A stretch of 64,000 bases of DNA from Flavilitoribacter nigricans DSM 23189 = NBRC 102662 (GCF_002646595.1 NZ_PDUD01000018.1:248001-312000), one strand, 5' to 3'; shown: positions 39,749-50,392, counted from the stretch's first letter. Numbers and translations are program-made. Notes: generated by a model not told the origin, from the letters alone.

Positions 39749-42700
39749 TCAATTGGTGATGTAATTGATCTCCAGAACGATCAGGTTATACTGGTACAGA
39801 TTGTGTAGATAATCGATCTCGATCTTGCGGGCCTTATCCAGGCTCAGTATGTATTGAAAAAAGTCAATCTCACCTTCCCGAAAACTCCGTTCCGCAGTTT
39901 TCTGCAATTCCGCCGCAAGCGTCGCCCCGTTCTCATTGTAAAAATCGAGGGCCTGGCGGTGCTGTTCCAATTCGGCCAGCAATTGCTGTTGCCGGGCTTC
40001 GAGCCGGTAAGAAAAATTGTCCGCCTGGGCCTGCCACCATAGCCCTTCCACCGTGGCCGCTTCCGCGCGGGCTTTCTGCGCCTTAAACCAGATCGGCACA
40101 CTGAGCCCCACCTGGAAACCGCGGAAAACCGGACCCTCGCGGTTCTGGTTGCTACCCTGAAAGTATTCGAGTTGCAGGTCCGGCAATAATTTCTGACGCG
40201 CCAGCCGCTCCCGGATCAGGGATTGCTCACCTCCTTTTTGGTAGTACTGAAAGCCGGGCAGGTCGGAAAAGGCGGTCCGCTGAGTAGCAGCCATGGGAGA
40301 TAATTGATCTTCCGTGACCCGATATGCCCGATCCGTCTGGATCCAACGGTTGAGTTCCAGATAAGCCGCAGCGATCGCCTGCTGGTTCTGGTTGATCATC
40401 AGCCGGATTTCCTGCTGCTGCGTCTGAGCGGTGAGGCGTTCCAGGTAATTGGTCTCTCCCAATTCGAATCTTCGGTCGGCCGAGCGGGCAAAATTAGCGT
40501 AAAGCGTATCCAGTGCCTGGTATTCGCCAGCCAGATGTTGCAGATAAACGATCTGATAATAGGCCTTAGCAACTTCCCGACTCAGGGATCGGCGGGCGAT
40601 CGCGTATTCCTGGCGGGCCAGTTCGACCTGATTATTTAACAACTCTTTTTGTAATCCAAAAATCGTTGGAAAGGGAATGTTCTGCTGGATGCCCCAGACC
40701 TTTAGCGGAAAGCCGTTCGGGGCAATATTGTTCTGGTCGAAGTTGTAATAGACATGGGTCTTTTCCAGCTCAAAGGCCGAGGGTAACAAGCTGGTCTGCT
40801 GTTCGATCTTTAGGGTATGGACCTGCAGATCACGGTTATTAGCCTCGGCAAGGCTAATGGCTTCTTCCAGGCTGTTGATCCGTACTGATTCCTGGGCCTG
40901 GCCCGGTATTGCCAGGCTCATAGCCGCGATAAACAGTACCGCTGTGATCGCTTTCGGATCCATCTTTACCGGTCGGCGGCTATCGAAGATCGAATACAGA
41001 ACCGGTAATACGATCAGGGTAAGCAAGGTAGCCGTGATCAACCCGCCGACCACTACCGTTGCCAGTGGTCGCTGGACTTCGGCACCCGCGGAAGTAGAGA
41101 TCGCCATTGGTAAAAATCCAAGCGCAGCTGCGGAGGCCGTCAGCAGAACGGGCCGCAGTCGCTGCCGTGTACCGGTGATCACCCGCTCTTTGATGTCATC
41201 CATGCCCTGGTGTTTCAATTCCTTAAAATGCTCGATCAGTACGATACCGTTCAGCACGGCAATTCCGAAAAGGGCAATAAACCCGACCCCGGCAGAAATA
41301 CTAAAAGGCATATCCCGGAACCAAAGCAGAAAGACGCCCCCCACTGATGACAGCGGAATAGCTGTATAGACCATCAGCGCTTCTTTCAGGGACTGAAAGG
41401 CAAAGTGCAACAGAATGAAGATAAGCACCAGGGCTACCGGCACCGCGATCAGTAATCGTTGACGGGCCGCCCGGAGGTTTTCAAATTGCCCGCCGTAAGT
41501 AACCTCGTATCCGGTTGGCAGACGAATGTGCTCCTCAATGAGTGCCTGCACATCTTCCACTACGGACTCCAGGTCACGATTACGGACGTTGACGCCGACT
41601 ACGATCCGGCGTCGGGTATCATCCCGGGAGATCTTGGCCGGTCCCTTGGTGTATTTGATCTCCGCGAGCTCCCGCAGCGGGATCTGACCGCCTCCCGGAA
41701 GCGGTACGTAGGTATTCCGCAAATGATCGATATTGTCCCGGAAATCTTCCTCAAAACGGATCACCAGATCAAACTGTTTCTCGCCTTCAAATACACTGCC
41801 TGCTTCCAGTCCGGCAAATCCCATGGAAATAACCCGGTTTAGGTCCGCCACATTTAATCCGTAGCGCGCGATACTCGCCCGATCGTAACGGACACTCATC
41901 TGGGGCAAGCCGGCCGTTTTTTCCAGGGTGATGTCCGCAGCTCCCGGTACATTCTCAATCAAATTTTTCACCTCCAGGCCTTTCTCGTAGAGCAGATCCA
42001 GGTCCTGACCAAAGATCTTGATGGCCAGGTCCGCCCGAACTCCGGTGATCAGCTCGTTGAACCGCATCTCGATCGGCTGGGTAAATTCGTATTCAATCCC
42101 CGGCAGGATGGAAAGTGCTTCCTTGAATTTTTCCGCCAGTTCGTCTTTGGTTTCGGCCGTGGTCCATTCGGATTTTGGGATCAGGGTAATGATCACATCA
42201 CTTTCCTCCATAGACATGGGATCCGTCGGTACTTCGGCCGCACCGATGCGCGTCACGACCTGCCGCACTTCGGGAAAAGTCTTAAGCACCTTTTCCATCT
42301 GAGTGGTCAGCTCCACGGTCTTACCGAGGGAAGTACCGGTTTTCAGGACCGGCTGGATCACAAAGTCACCTTCATCCAGAGTAGGCACAAATTCACCTCC
42401 CATCCGGGAGAATACAATACCGGTCACCACCAGCAGGAGAATCGCCAGGGCGATCACGATCGCCCGGGCATTCAGGGCCATTCGGATGACCGGCGTATAA
42501 AGGCGGTCCAGAGCCCCCATAATACGTTTGGAAATATTCTTTTTATCCTGTTTAGCCGGCTTCAGAAATACCGCCGAGATCATGGGCACGTAAGTAAAAC
42601 AGAGGATCATGGCTCCTAATAGGGCAAAGCAGAAGGTCAGCGCCATCGGCCGGAACATTTTGCCTTCCACATCAGCCAATGATAAGATCGGAATAAACAC

Positions 42701-44086
42701 GATCATGATGATCAACTGCCCGAAAATGGCCGATCGCATCATTTTGTTGGCGCCGGTGAGGGTAATGCTGTCGATCGCTTCCTGCCGGTCCGACCGGTCC
42801 AGCGCCAGGATTTCCTCCCGCCGGGCGGTGATCTTATAGGCGATGTATTCGACGATGATCACGGCACCGTCGATAATGATCCCGAAGTCGATCGCTCCCA
42901 GGCTCATCAGGTTGGCATCTACCCCGAAAATATACATCAGCGATAAGGCAAATAACAGGCTAAGCGGAATAACCGAAGCGACCACCAGGCCGGAACGCAG
43001 ATTCCCCAGCAGGATCACCACCACAAAGATCACGATCAAACAGCCGAGTACCAGGTTTTCGGTAATGGTGAAAGTAGTTTTACCGATCAGTTCGCTACGC
43101 TCCAGGAAGGGATTGATAAAAACGCCTTCCGGCAGGGTGTGCTGAATAGCCGCGACCCGTTCCTTGACCCGGTCGATTACCGCTTTGGAATTGGCATCCT
43201 TCAGCATCATTACCTGCCCCAGCACCTTTTCTCCTTCGCCGTTGCCCGTGATCGCTCCGAAACGGGTGGCACTGCCGAAACCCACCCGGGCAATGTCCCG
43301 GACGTAAACCGGTATGCCCTCGCGGTTGGCCACTACTATATTTTCGATATCCTGGATGGAACCCACCAGTCCTTCACCCCGGATAAAATAACTTTCATTC
43401 GTGCGTTCTATATAACCGCCACCGGCTACGTTGTTATTCATTTCGAGGGCAGCGTAAACTTCGGCAACGGTCAGGTTTGCGCCCTTGAGTTTTTCGGGAT
43501 TTACCGCTACTTCGTACTGTTTGAGAAACCCGCCCCAGGTATTTACCTCCACCACTCCGGGAATACCGGAAAGCTGCCGGCGAACGATCCAGTCCTGAAT
43601 GGTCCGCAATTCCATGGGCGAGTACTGATCGGCATATTCGGGCTCTACATCCAGGATGTACTGGTAGATCTCTCCCAGACCGGTGGAGACCGGCCCCATG
43701 AACGGACTGCCGAAACCGGCCGGGATGTTTTCCTCCGCGCTTTTGATCTTTTCGGCGATCAGCTGCCGGGGCAGGTAAGTGCCCATCCGGTCTTCAAAAA
43801 CGATCGTTACCACGGAAAGGCCAAACTTGGAAATAGAACGGATCTCTTTCACGCCCGGCAGGTTGGCCATTTCCAGCTCCACCGGATAGGTAATGAACTG
43901 TTCTACATCCTGGGTGGAAAGATTGCGGGAAGTGGTGATCACCTGTACCTGATTATTGGTGATATCAGGAACTGCTCCGATCGGGATGTTGAGCAAAGCA
44001 TAAATTCCAAAACCAACGATACTGGTGGTGAAAAGTGCAATAATGAGCTTATTGCGGATACTGAAACCAATGAGTTGCTCTAACAT
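39749..44086 (-). CDS. Heavy-metal RND pump fused to a TolC-like outer-membrane factor
   Basis: 1445 residues from the ATG at 44086. Residues 1-1040 are a CusA/CzcA-type proton-driven pump: IGFSIRNKLIIAL start, GLGEIYQYILD, PVYVRDIARVGFG, the metal-RND signature DFGIIIDGAVIIVE in helix 4, and a second 12-helix half ending LTLIVLPVLYSIF. At residue 1042 a new Met begins a signal-peptide-like stretch (KAITAVLFIAAMSLAIPGQAQ), followed by about 380 residues of TolC/OEP repeats rich in coiled coil (EVAKAYYQIVYLQH, FELGETNYLERL). So pump and outer-membrane channel are one reading frame, probably separated by signal peptidase. Such fusions occur in other Bacteroidota. Metal specificity (Cu, Zn, Co, Cd) is open. 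Confidence 0.9.
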   Translation of the reverse strand: MLEQLIGFSIRNKLIIALFTTSIVGFGIYALLNIPIGAVPDITNNQVQVITTSRNLSTQDVEQFITYPVELEMANLPGVKEIRSISKFGLSVVTIVFEDRMGTYLPRQLIAEKIKSAEENIPAGFGSPFMGPVSTGLGEIYQYILDVEPEYADQYSPMELRTIQDWIVRRQLSGIPGVVEVNTWGGFLKQYEVAVNPEKLKGANLTVAEVYAALEMNNNVAGGGYIERTNESYFIRGEGLVGSIQDIENIVVANREGIPVYVRDIARVGFGSATRFGAITGNGEGEKVLGQVMMLKDANSKAVIDRVKERVAAIQHTLPEGVFINPFLERSELIGKTTFTITENLVLGCLIVIFVVVILLGNLRSGLVVASVIPLSLLFALSLMYIFGVDANLMSLGAIDFGIIIDGAVIIVEYIAYKITARREEILALDRSDRQEAIDSITLTGANKMMRSAIFGQLIIMIVFIPILSLADVEGKMFRPMALTFCFALLGAMILCFTYVPMISAVFLKPAKQDKKNISKRIMGALDRLYTPVIRMALNARAIVIALAILLLVVTGIVFSRMGGEFVPTLDEGDFVIQPVLKTGTSLGKTVELTTQMEKVLKTFPEVRQVVTRIGAAEVPTDPMSMEESDVIITLIPKSEWTTAETKDELAEKFKEALSILPGIEYEFTQPIEMRFNELITGVRADLAIKIFGQDLDLLYEKGLEVKNLIENVPGAADITLEKTAGLPQMSVRYDRASIARYGLNVADLNRVISMGFAGLEAGSVFEGEKQFDLVIRFEEDFRDNIDHLRNTYVPLPGGGQIPLRELAEIKYTKGPAKISRDDTRRRIVVGVNVRNRDLESVVEDVQALIEEHIRLPTGYEVTYGGQFENLRAARQRLLIAVPVALVLIFILLHFAFQSLKEALMVYTAIPLSSVGGVFLLWFRDMPFSISAGVGFIALFGIAVLNGIVLIEHFKELKHQGMDDIKERVITGTRQRLRPVLLTASAAALGFLPMAISTSAGAEVQRPLATVVVGGLITATLLTLIVLPVLYSIFDSRRPVKMDPKAITAVLFIAAMSLAIPGQAQESVRINSLEEAISLAEANNRDLQVHTLKIEQQTSLLPSAFELEKTHVYYNFDQNNIAPNGFPLKVWGIQQNIPFPTIFGLQKELLNNQVELARQEYAIARRSLSREVAKAYYQIVYLQHLAGEYQALDTLYANFARSADRRFELGETNYLERLTAQTQQQEIRLMINQNQQAIAAAYLELNRWIQTDRAYRVTEDQLSPMAATQRTAFSDLPGFQYYQKGGEQSLIRERLARQKLLPDLQLEYFQGSNQNREGPVFRGFQVGLSVPIWFKAQKARAEAATVEGLWWQAQADNFSYRLEARQQQLLAELEQHRQALDFYNENGATLAAELQKTAERSFREGEIDFFQYILSLDKARKIEIDYLHNLYQYNLIVLEINYITN

Positions 44087-44162
44087 ATTTGTAGCGATTA
44101 AATAGATTACAAATATGCCGGTCCGCATCTAAAACCCGCCTAAATTCATCCTTAAGATTTGC

Positions 44163-45557
44163 TTAATTTTGGAAGCCCGCCAGCGGAAAGCTCAGATTTA
44201 CCTGGGTGCCTTTGCCCAATTGGCTTTGCAGATCCACGTGGACCTGGATCAATTCACCGATCTTTTTGACGATGGCCAGTCCCAGGCCGTTGCCGCCGAT
44301 CTTTTTGTGGGATAGGGCGTCCGAGCGGAAGAAGGGCGTATAGACCTTATCTATATCCTCGGACCTGATCCCGATGCCTTCATCGCTGACTTTGCAGACC
44401 AGGCATTCTTCCACCTGTTGGAAAGAGATATTAACAGCGCCTCCTTCTTTGGAATATTTTACCGCATTGGAAACGATATTGTCCATCAACAGATCGACCA
44501 GATTGGGATCGGAATAAATAACGGTAGAGGGACCATTCTCAATCCGAAATTTGATATCTTTTTGTTGGATGGATTTGCTGTAACGCTGTACGATCTCATC
44601 CAGTAGTACGACCAGATTGATCTCCTGCTGGTTGTTGATGCGCCGCATATTGTCCACCCGGGCCAGGGTCAGTAATTGTTCCACCGAATGGCCCATCCGG
44701 TTGATCTCCTGGATCGCATCCTGTACTTTTGACTCGTATTCCTCCCGTTCACGGGGTTTGCGGATCAACACTTCGAGGGTACCTTTCAGAACGGTGAGTG
44801 GTGTACGCAATTCGTGGGACGCATCGGCGGTGAACTGCTTTTCGCGCTCCAACGCCTGTTCCAGTCGATCCAGTAATCGGTTGATGGAAGTGGTTAGGGA
44901 GAACAATTCATCCCGGTTCTTGGGCAGTTCTATCCGTTCGTTGAGGTTATTGCGGGTAATATTATCCGCCGTCTGGGTGATGACACTGATCGGTCGGATG
45001 CTCTGAGCCGCGATCATCCGGGTAATAAAGAAAAGCAGCAGCAATACAAACGGGAAAGTAAACAGAAGGATCATCTGCAGGCGGGCCAGTACCGCCAGGC
45101 TGTTCTCCAGGGACATCGCCGTTACCAGATAGCCTTTCTGCCGGTCGTTAAAGTTGAGCGGGACCTGTACCTGCCGGATACTTCGGTCTTTCAGCAGGGC
45201 GTCAAATGGCTCGGACGCGACGGTCGTTTCACCAAAATCCAGAAAGTCTTCCTTGAGGTTGGGAGATTTATCCATCACCTCACCTTGTAGTCCCACCACT
45301 TGTAGAAATACCGGATTCACTTCGGCTTCGCGGTGCTCCCGCTCCTCCCATTCCGCCTTATTGCTAAAGATCACCTGATCCCCCTCGAGCTTGATCAGCT
45401 TGGTGTGTTTGTAGGCTTCGTACAGCAGATCGTTATCTACGTGGAGATAAACCGAACTTCGCACTACCTGAAAAATGATAACGAAAACCACTGCGGTCAG
45501 TGTTGCCGTAGCGATCAGATAGTGAAGTGCAATCCGATTTTTGAAAGATAAGTTCAT
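44163..45557 (-). CDS. Sensor histidine kinase of the efflux operon
   Basis: 464 residues. TM1 (about 10-32), a periplasmic sensor of about 125 residues, TM2 (about 161-182), HAMP, then HisKA with H248 in ADASHELRTPL and a HATPase domain with DEGIGI and GGNGLGLAIV boxes. Its place between an OmpR-type regulator and a metal pump matches CusS/CzcS-type metal sensing. The sensor domain has no obvious Met or Cys cluster, and His is scarce, so the ligand is uncertain. Confidence 0.9.
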   Translation of the reverse strand: MNLSFKNRIALHYLIATATLTAVVFVIIFQVVRSSVYLHVDNDLLYEAYKHTKLIKLEGDQVIFSNKAEWEEREHREAEVNPVFLQVVGLQGEVMDKSPNLKEDFLDFGETTVASEPFDALLKDRSIRQVQVPLNFNDRQKGYLVTAMSLENSLAVLARLQMILLFTFPFVLLLLFFITRMIAAQSIRPISVITQTADNITRNNLNERIELPKNRDELFSLTTSINRLLDRLEQALEREKQFTADASHELRTPLTVLKGTLEVLIRKPREREEYESKVQDAIQEINRMGHSVEQLLTLARVDNMRRINNQQEINLVVLLDEIVQRYSKSIQQKDIKFRIENGPSTVIYSDPNLVDLLMDNIVSNAVKYSKEGGAVNISFQQVEECLVCKVSDEGIGIRSEDIDKVYTPFFRSDALSHKKIGGNGLGLAIVKKIGELIQVHVDLQSQLGKGTQVNLSFPLAGFQN

Positions 45558-45569
45558 GTTCCGTGAACG

Positions 45570-46241
45570 CTATTCGATTTCTTTGGCAATATACCCCACC
45601 CCACGGATGGTCTGAATGTAATCCTCCTCTTTATTGAGATTCAGCTTTTTACGTAGCGCATTGATATAAACGTCGATCACCCCGGTGTTGTAATCGAAGT
45701 GAATATCCCAGACATTCTCAATGATCCGCGTCCGGCGGCATACCTTGCCCTTATTGCGCAAAAGGTAAGCCAGCAATGCGAATTCCTTGTGGGTCAGGGC
45801 GATTTCCGCTTCCGCTTTCAGTACCTGGTGGGTCTCCAGATCCAGGGTGATATCGCCGAGGGTGAGCTTGGTATCTTCACCGCTTTTCGGACGCAACTGC
45901 ACCTGGATCCGGGCCAGCAGCTCCTCAAAATGAAAGGGTTTTTTGATATAGTCATTAGCCCCCATCTGCAAGCCAAAAACCGTATCCTGAACGGTATCCT
46001 TCGCCGTAAGGAATATGATCGGCGTGACTGAATCCTGCTTTCGAAACTGGCGGCACACCTCAATACCACTCATACCTGGAAGCATCCAATCCACCAGTAA
46101 CAAGTCATAACTTTCCGAAGTGGCCAGGTCGAGCCCTTTGATCCCATCGTCTGCAAGGTCCACCACAAAAGTCTCTTCTTCCAGGCCCTGTTTCAGGAAA
46201 CTGGCAATACCCGCTTCGTCTTCAATTACTAAAATTCGCAT
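45570..46241 (-). CDS. OmpR-type response regulator of the efflux operon
   Basis: 223 residues. Receiver domain with acidic pair EDE at 7-9, phosphoacceptor D51 in LLLVDWMLPG, Thr in FLTAKD and Lys in YIKKPF. The winged-helix DNA-binding domain ends VRTIRGVGYI-like (IQTIRGVGYIAKEIE). First gene of the operon; the kinase follows after 12 bases. It should activate its own operon on metal stress. Confidence 0.92.
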   Translation of the reverse strand: MRILVIEDEAGIASFLKQGLEEETFVVDLADDGIKGLDLATSESYDLLLVDWMLPGMSGIEVCRQFRKQDSVTPIIFLTAKDTVQDTVFGLQMGANDYIKKPFHFEELLARIQVQLRPKSGEDTKLTLGDITLDLETHQVLKAEAEIALTHKEFALLAYLLRNKGKVCRRTRIIENVWDIHFDYNTGVIDVYINALRKKLNLNKEEDYIQTIRGVGYIAKEIE

Positions 46242-46261
46242 AATTCGGAACTCTACGTCTA

Positions 46262-46269
46262 CAAATTTA
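46262..46269 (-). promoter_or_regulatory. Candidate -7 box of the metal-efflux operon
   Basis: Minus strand TAAATTTG, an exact TAnnTTTG, ends about 20 bases before the response-regulator ATG. No TTTG lies at the expected -33 position, as might be expected for an activator-dependent promoter. Confidence 0.4.
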
Positions 46270-46399
46270 CTCCCGGAAATCTAAAAAGCGGCTTATCCCT
46301 AGCTTAAAATCTCCTTAATTTTACGGTCCGCCGTCAAGGTTTTATCTTTATTGGCGACGTATATTTACTATTTCCACTGCTTTCGCAAAATCATTTAAA

Positions 46400-46804
46400 G
46401 TGTCCGGATACTCCGCAACTCCACTGGTAAAAAAGCTCGGCATTAAACCTGGCTTCTCGGTCTATTTTCACGCAGCACCCGATCATTACAGCGATCTGCT
46501 CGGGCCACTGCCGGAAGCGGTAGATGTCCGGAAAGCGGCCGGTCCCGGGCTGGATTTCATTCATCTTTTCGCCCGGAATAAAGAACAATTGACCGCTGAC
46601 CTGCTCTGGCTGAAGGACCTGATCCAAAAAAATGGTATGATCTGGGTGTCCTGGTACAAGAAAAGCTCTAAGATTCCGACGGATATCACCGAAGATTCGA
46701 TCCGGGAAGTGGCCCTGCCCCTGGGATTGGTGGACATCAAAGTTTGTGCGGTGGATGAACAGTGGTCCGGATTGAAACTGGTGTGGCGGAAAGAGTTAAG
46801 ATAA
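46400..46804 (+). CDS. DUF3052 family protein
   Basis: 134 residues, cytosolic. GTG start; no ATG lies near. The family pattern is clear: GYSATPLVKKLGIKPG, DFIHLFARNKEQL, the GMIWVSWYKKSS strand and a WSGLKLVWRKE end. DUF3052 proteins are small alpha/beta proteins of unknown function that are common in Bacteroidota and Actinobacteria. Not part of an operon here. Confidence 0.8.
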   Translation: MSGYSATPLVKKLGIKPGFSVYFHAAPDHYSDLLGPLPEAVDVRKAAGPGLDFIHLFARNKEQLTADLLWLKDLIQKNGMIWVSWYKKSSKIPTDITEDSIREVALPLGLVDIKVCAVDEQWSGLKLVWRKELR

Positions 46805-46837
46805 GCTGTGGCCGGTAGGATCTGCTCTAAAACAGAA

Positions 46838-46866
46838 TCGCTCCGATATCAACTATATCGGAGCGA
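46838..46866 (+). terminator. Hairpin after the DUF3052 gene
   Basis: Twelve-pair perfect stem with loop CAACT, 34 bases after the stop codon. There is no T-run after it, so it is a weak terminator or a 3'-end stabiliser. Confidence 0.5.
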
Positions 46867-47168
46867 AACGAAAAGCAACTACCAAAATCTTTTAATCTCT
46901 GACAGTTTTCCTAATTACAACGACGACCTTAGAATTGACTGTCTTTCCGGAGATTAGCTATTTTTAACAAATCATTATTAAAGCATTTTACTTATACATT
47001 TCCAAAAAGCGTGCCAAAAAATCAAATGAGGATTTTTTTTAAAGTTTTTTGGCAAAAAATATCCGAATCCCCTGGGAATAGGCGACAAAGCAGCGGGTCC
47101 ACTCACCTACAAAAACACTCTTTAGAAAATTAGCTGAACTTCCTCACCCATCTTATTTTCCTTTTGCC

Positions 47169-47176
47169 TATTTTTG
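47169..47176 (+). promoter_or_regulatory. Candidate -7 box for the ferredoxin gene
   Basis: TATTTTTG, an exact TAnnTTTG, upstream of the ferredoxin gene; the -33 box is not evident. Confidence 0.4.
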
Positions 47177-47232
47177 CCCGCTGAAAAACAATACTAACGG
47201 TAAAGTGTTACGAAGATGTAACACAAAAATGA

Positions 47233-47589
<357 letters not shown>

Positions 47590-47608
47590 TTCCGGTACCT
47601 ACCGCATA

Positions 47609-47650
47609 AAAACGGTCTTTAGTGGCAACTGACTCACTAAAGACCGTTTT
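47609..47650. terminator. Bidirectional intrinsic terminator
   Basis: AAAACGGTCTTTAGTG (47609-47624) pairs perfectly with CACTAAAGACCGTTTT (47635-47650), loop of 10 bases, T-run after it on the plus strand and A-run before it. It serves the ferredoxin gene and, from the other side, the dus-cca transcript. Confidence 0.85.
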
Positions 47651-47741
47651 TTTTGTTGATATATGATCGCTTCTTGATAGGTTGTTGTTTTCAAGTGAAT
47701 TCGACCAACAACCCAGAGCCTCAGGAGAAAGGTTCAGGACT

Positions 47742-49184
47742 CTATTGAGCAACCAGTCCCATCTCCTTACCCTTCTCCAGCATAAACGCGACCGCCGCTT
47801 CCCGCTCGTTCGGTATCTCTCCGTCCAGAATAGCTTCCCGGATGGCATTTTTGATGAGCCCGATCTCGCGCGAAGGTTTTAGACCGAAGGTGGCCATGAT
47901 GTCCTCTCCGGAAACCGGAGGTTGCCAATTGCGCAGCCGGTCTTTATCCTCCACTTCCGCCAGCCTTTCCCGGACCATTTCGTAATTCTCCAGATAACGC
48001 TGGACTTTACGCGGATTTTTGGACGTAATATCCGCTTCGCATAACTGCATAAGTTTGTCGATATCGTCGCCGGCATCGAACAACAAGCGGCGCACCGCGG
48101 AATCCGTGATATTCTCCTTGGTCAGACTGATGGGACGCAGGTGCAGTTGCACCATTTTCTGCACAAACTTCATTTTGCCATCCATCGGCAGCCGAAAACG
48201 CCGGAAGATATTCGGCACCATATTAGCGCCGACCACTTCGTGGCCGTGAAAGGTCCAGCCGTATTCCGGGTGGAAACGCTTCGTGGGTGGTTTGGCAATA
48301 TCGTGCAGGATGGCCGCCCAGCGCAGCCACAGGTCTTTGCTTTTTCGGGACAGGTTGTCCAATACTTCCAGTGTATGGTAGAAATTGTCCTTGTGGCCGA
48401 TCCCGTTCCGTTTTTCCACGCCTTTCAGAGCGACGAACTCGGGGAAGATCAATTCCAGTAATCGGGTCTTTTCCAGCAATTTGAATCCGACAGAAGGTTC
48501 GGAGGACAAAATGATCTTATTCAGCTCCGAGGTGATCCGCTCCATGGACACGATCTTGATCCGGCTCCGGTATTTTTCGATGGCGTCCAGGGTCCGTTTT
48601 TCGATGGTAAAACCCAGCTGGGTCGCAAACCGGATCGCCCGCATCATGCGCAGGGGGTCATCCGAAAAGGTTTTGCCTGGTTCGAGCGGAGTGCGGATGA
48701 TCTTATCTTCGAGGTCCTGCAGGCCATTGAAAGGATCGATGATCATTCCGAAGTCCGCATCGTTCAGGCTGACCGCCAGGGCGTTGATGGTAAAATCACG
48801 CCGATTCTGATCGTCTTCCAGGGTACCTTCTTCCACGGCCGGTTTGCGGGAATCCGAGCGGTAGGATTCGCGACGGGCACCAACAAATTCCACTTCTATA
48901 TCGCGGTGTTTGATCATTGCGGTACCGAAGCGCTGGTAGATCGTGGTGCGCGGAATGGGCCTCATTTTGGCCGCTACATTCTGGGCCAGCCGTATACCGC
49001 TGCCTACACATACAATATCAATATCTTTAGACGGCCGGGCCAGAAGCCGGTCCCGGACATAGCCTCCCACTACATAGGCCGGATAATCTAATTCGCTGGC
49101 TGTTTCCCCGATCTGGATAAACAGTTTTCTTTCGTGTTCCTGAATATCAAATACCACTGTATCTGTTTCTAATTCTATGATCAA
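47742..49184 (-). CDS. cca: CCA-adding tRNA nucleotidyltransferase with HD domain
   Basis: Adds or repairs the 3' CCA of tRNA. 480 residues. Nucleotidyltransferase core GGYVRDRLL followed by the DIDIV metal aspartates, RRDFTINALA and DDPLRMMRAIRFATQLGF. The C-terminal HD phosphohydrolase part has HDIAKP. The family also contains poly(A) polymerases, but length and layout favour Cca. The start is a TTG placed right behind the dus stop (TAGTTG); no ATG lies near, so coupling is likely. Codirectional with dus. Confidence 0.88.
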   Translation of the reverse strand: MIIELETDTVVFDIQEHERKLFIQIGETASELDYPAYVVGGYVRDRLLARPSKDIDIVCVGSGIRLAQNVAAKMRPIPRTTIYQRFGTAMIKHRDIEVEFVGARRESYRSDSRKPAVEEGTLEDDQNRRDFTINALAVSLNDADFGMIIDPFNGLQDLEDKIIRTPLEPGKTFSDDPLRMMRAIRFATQLGFTIEKRTLDAIEKYRSRIKIVSMERITSELNKIILSSEPSVGFKLLEKTRLLELIFPEFVALKGVEKRNGIGHKDNFYHTLEVLDNLSRKSKDLWLRWAAILHDIAKPPTKRFHPEYGWTFHGHEVVGANMVPNIFRRFRLPMDGKMKFVQKMVQLHLRPISLTKENITDSAVRRLLFDAGDDIDKLMQLCEADITSKNPRKVQRYLENYEMVRERLAEVEDKDRLRNWQPPVSGEDIMATFGLKPSREIGLIKNAIREAILDGEIPNEREAAVAFMLEKGKEMGLVAQ

Positions 49185-50189
49185 CTAGGAGGCCATCTCC
49201 AGCTCCTGCTGGCTGAATACCTCTTCTATTTCATCTAAAGTCGCGAAAAGGGTCGCCGGTTCCATTTCGGTCACCAGGCGGTGCCGGAAGGGTTTGATCC
49301 CGGGATATCCCTTGAAATAATTGCTGTAATGACGGCGCATCTCCACTACACCGAGCACAGGACCTTTCCATTCCAGCGAGCGGCTCAGGTGCCGGCGGGC
49401 CGCATCTACTCTCTCGGCTACCGTGGGCGGTGCCAGGGTTTCGCCCGTGGCCAGATAGTGCTTGATCTCGCGAAAGATCCACGGATAACCGATACTGGCG
49501 CGGCCGATCATGATCCCGTCCACGCCGTAGCGATCGCGGTAGAGTTTGGCTTTTTCCGGGCTGTCAATATCACCGTTGCCGAAAACCGGGATCTGGATCC
49601 GGGGGTTTTCCTTCACCTTGGCGATCAGGCTCCAGTCCGCTTCGCCCTTATACATTTGCTTGCGGGTACGGCCGTGAATGCTGATCGCTTTGATACCTAC
49701 ATCCTGCAGGCGTTCGGCTACTTCCACGATATGTTTGGACTGCTCATCCCAACCCAGGCGGGTTTTGACGGTGACGGGCAGATTAGTTGATTTGACGATC
49801 GCTTCGGTGAGTTCCACCATCCGGGGAATGTCCTGGAGGATACCCGCTCCGGCCATTTTGCAGACCACTTTTTTGACCGGACAGCCGAAATTGATGTCCA
49901 GTACCTCCGGCTGGGCTTCTTCGACGATCTCCGCCGCCCGGCGCATGGAATCCAGTTCCGCACCGAAGATCTGGATCCCGATCGGACGTTCCTCTTCGTA
50001 GATATCCAGCTTTTGCACACTTTTGGACGCGTCCCGGATCAGGCCTTCCACGGAAATAAATTCCGTGTACATCATGTCGCATCCCTGCTCCTTGCACAAT
50101 GCGCGAAAAGGCGGATCACTCACATCCTCCATCGGAGCCAGCAGTAAGGGAAACTCCTCAAAAGAAACCGTATCTCCAATTTTAACCAT
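49185..50189 (-). CDS. dusB: tRNA-dihydrouridine synthase
   Basis: FMN enzyme reducing uridines in the tRNA D-loop. 334 residues from the ATG at 50189; a TTG nine codons upstream is less likely. Motifs in order: LLLAPMEDVSDPPFR, MMYTEFIS, DINFGCPVKKVVCKMAGAG in the FMN site with the catalytic Cys, VTVKTRLGW, ISIHGRTRKQMYKG and PVFGNGDI, then DGIMIGRASIGYPWIF. Closest to the DusB branch by these motifs. Upstream partner of cca in a tRNA-maturation pair. Confidence 0.9.
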   Translation of the reverse strand: MVKIGDTVSFEEFPLLLAPMEDVSDPPFRALCKEQGCDMMYTEFISVEGLIRDASKSVQKLDIYEEERPIGIQIFGAELDSMRRAAEIVEEAQPEVLDINFGCPVKKVVCKMAGAGILQDIPRMVELTEAIVKSTNLPVTVKTRLGWDEQSKHIVEVAERLQDVGIKAISIHGRTRKQMYKGEADWSLIAKVKENPRIQIPVFGNGDIDSPEKAKLYRDRYGVDGIMIGRASIGYPWIFREIKHYLATGETLAPPTVAERVDAARRHLSRSLEWKGPVLGVVEMRRHYSNYFKGYPGIKPFRHRLVTEMEPATLFATLDEIEEVFSQQELEMAS

Positions 50190-50392
50190 ATCACTTAATG
50201 CTATTTGAACCCACAAAATTAGGATTTAATGCTGACATTTCCCCATATTCATTGGTCCCAATTCATATAATGCCTATATAGTTCCATAAAGATTGCGCTT
50301 CGGGAATTTTTCGAATAAAAAAATCCCAAAACCCTAAGGCTACTTAAGGAAAATTCTATTTTTACGCCATACGACCAAAACTATTAACCAAC

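Noticed and set aside
43139-44083. Plus-strand frame opposite the RND pump (314 codons)
   Set aside because: Shadow of the pump gene.
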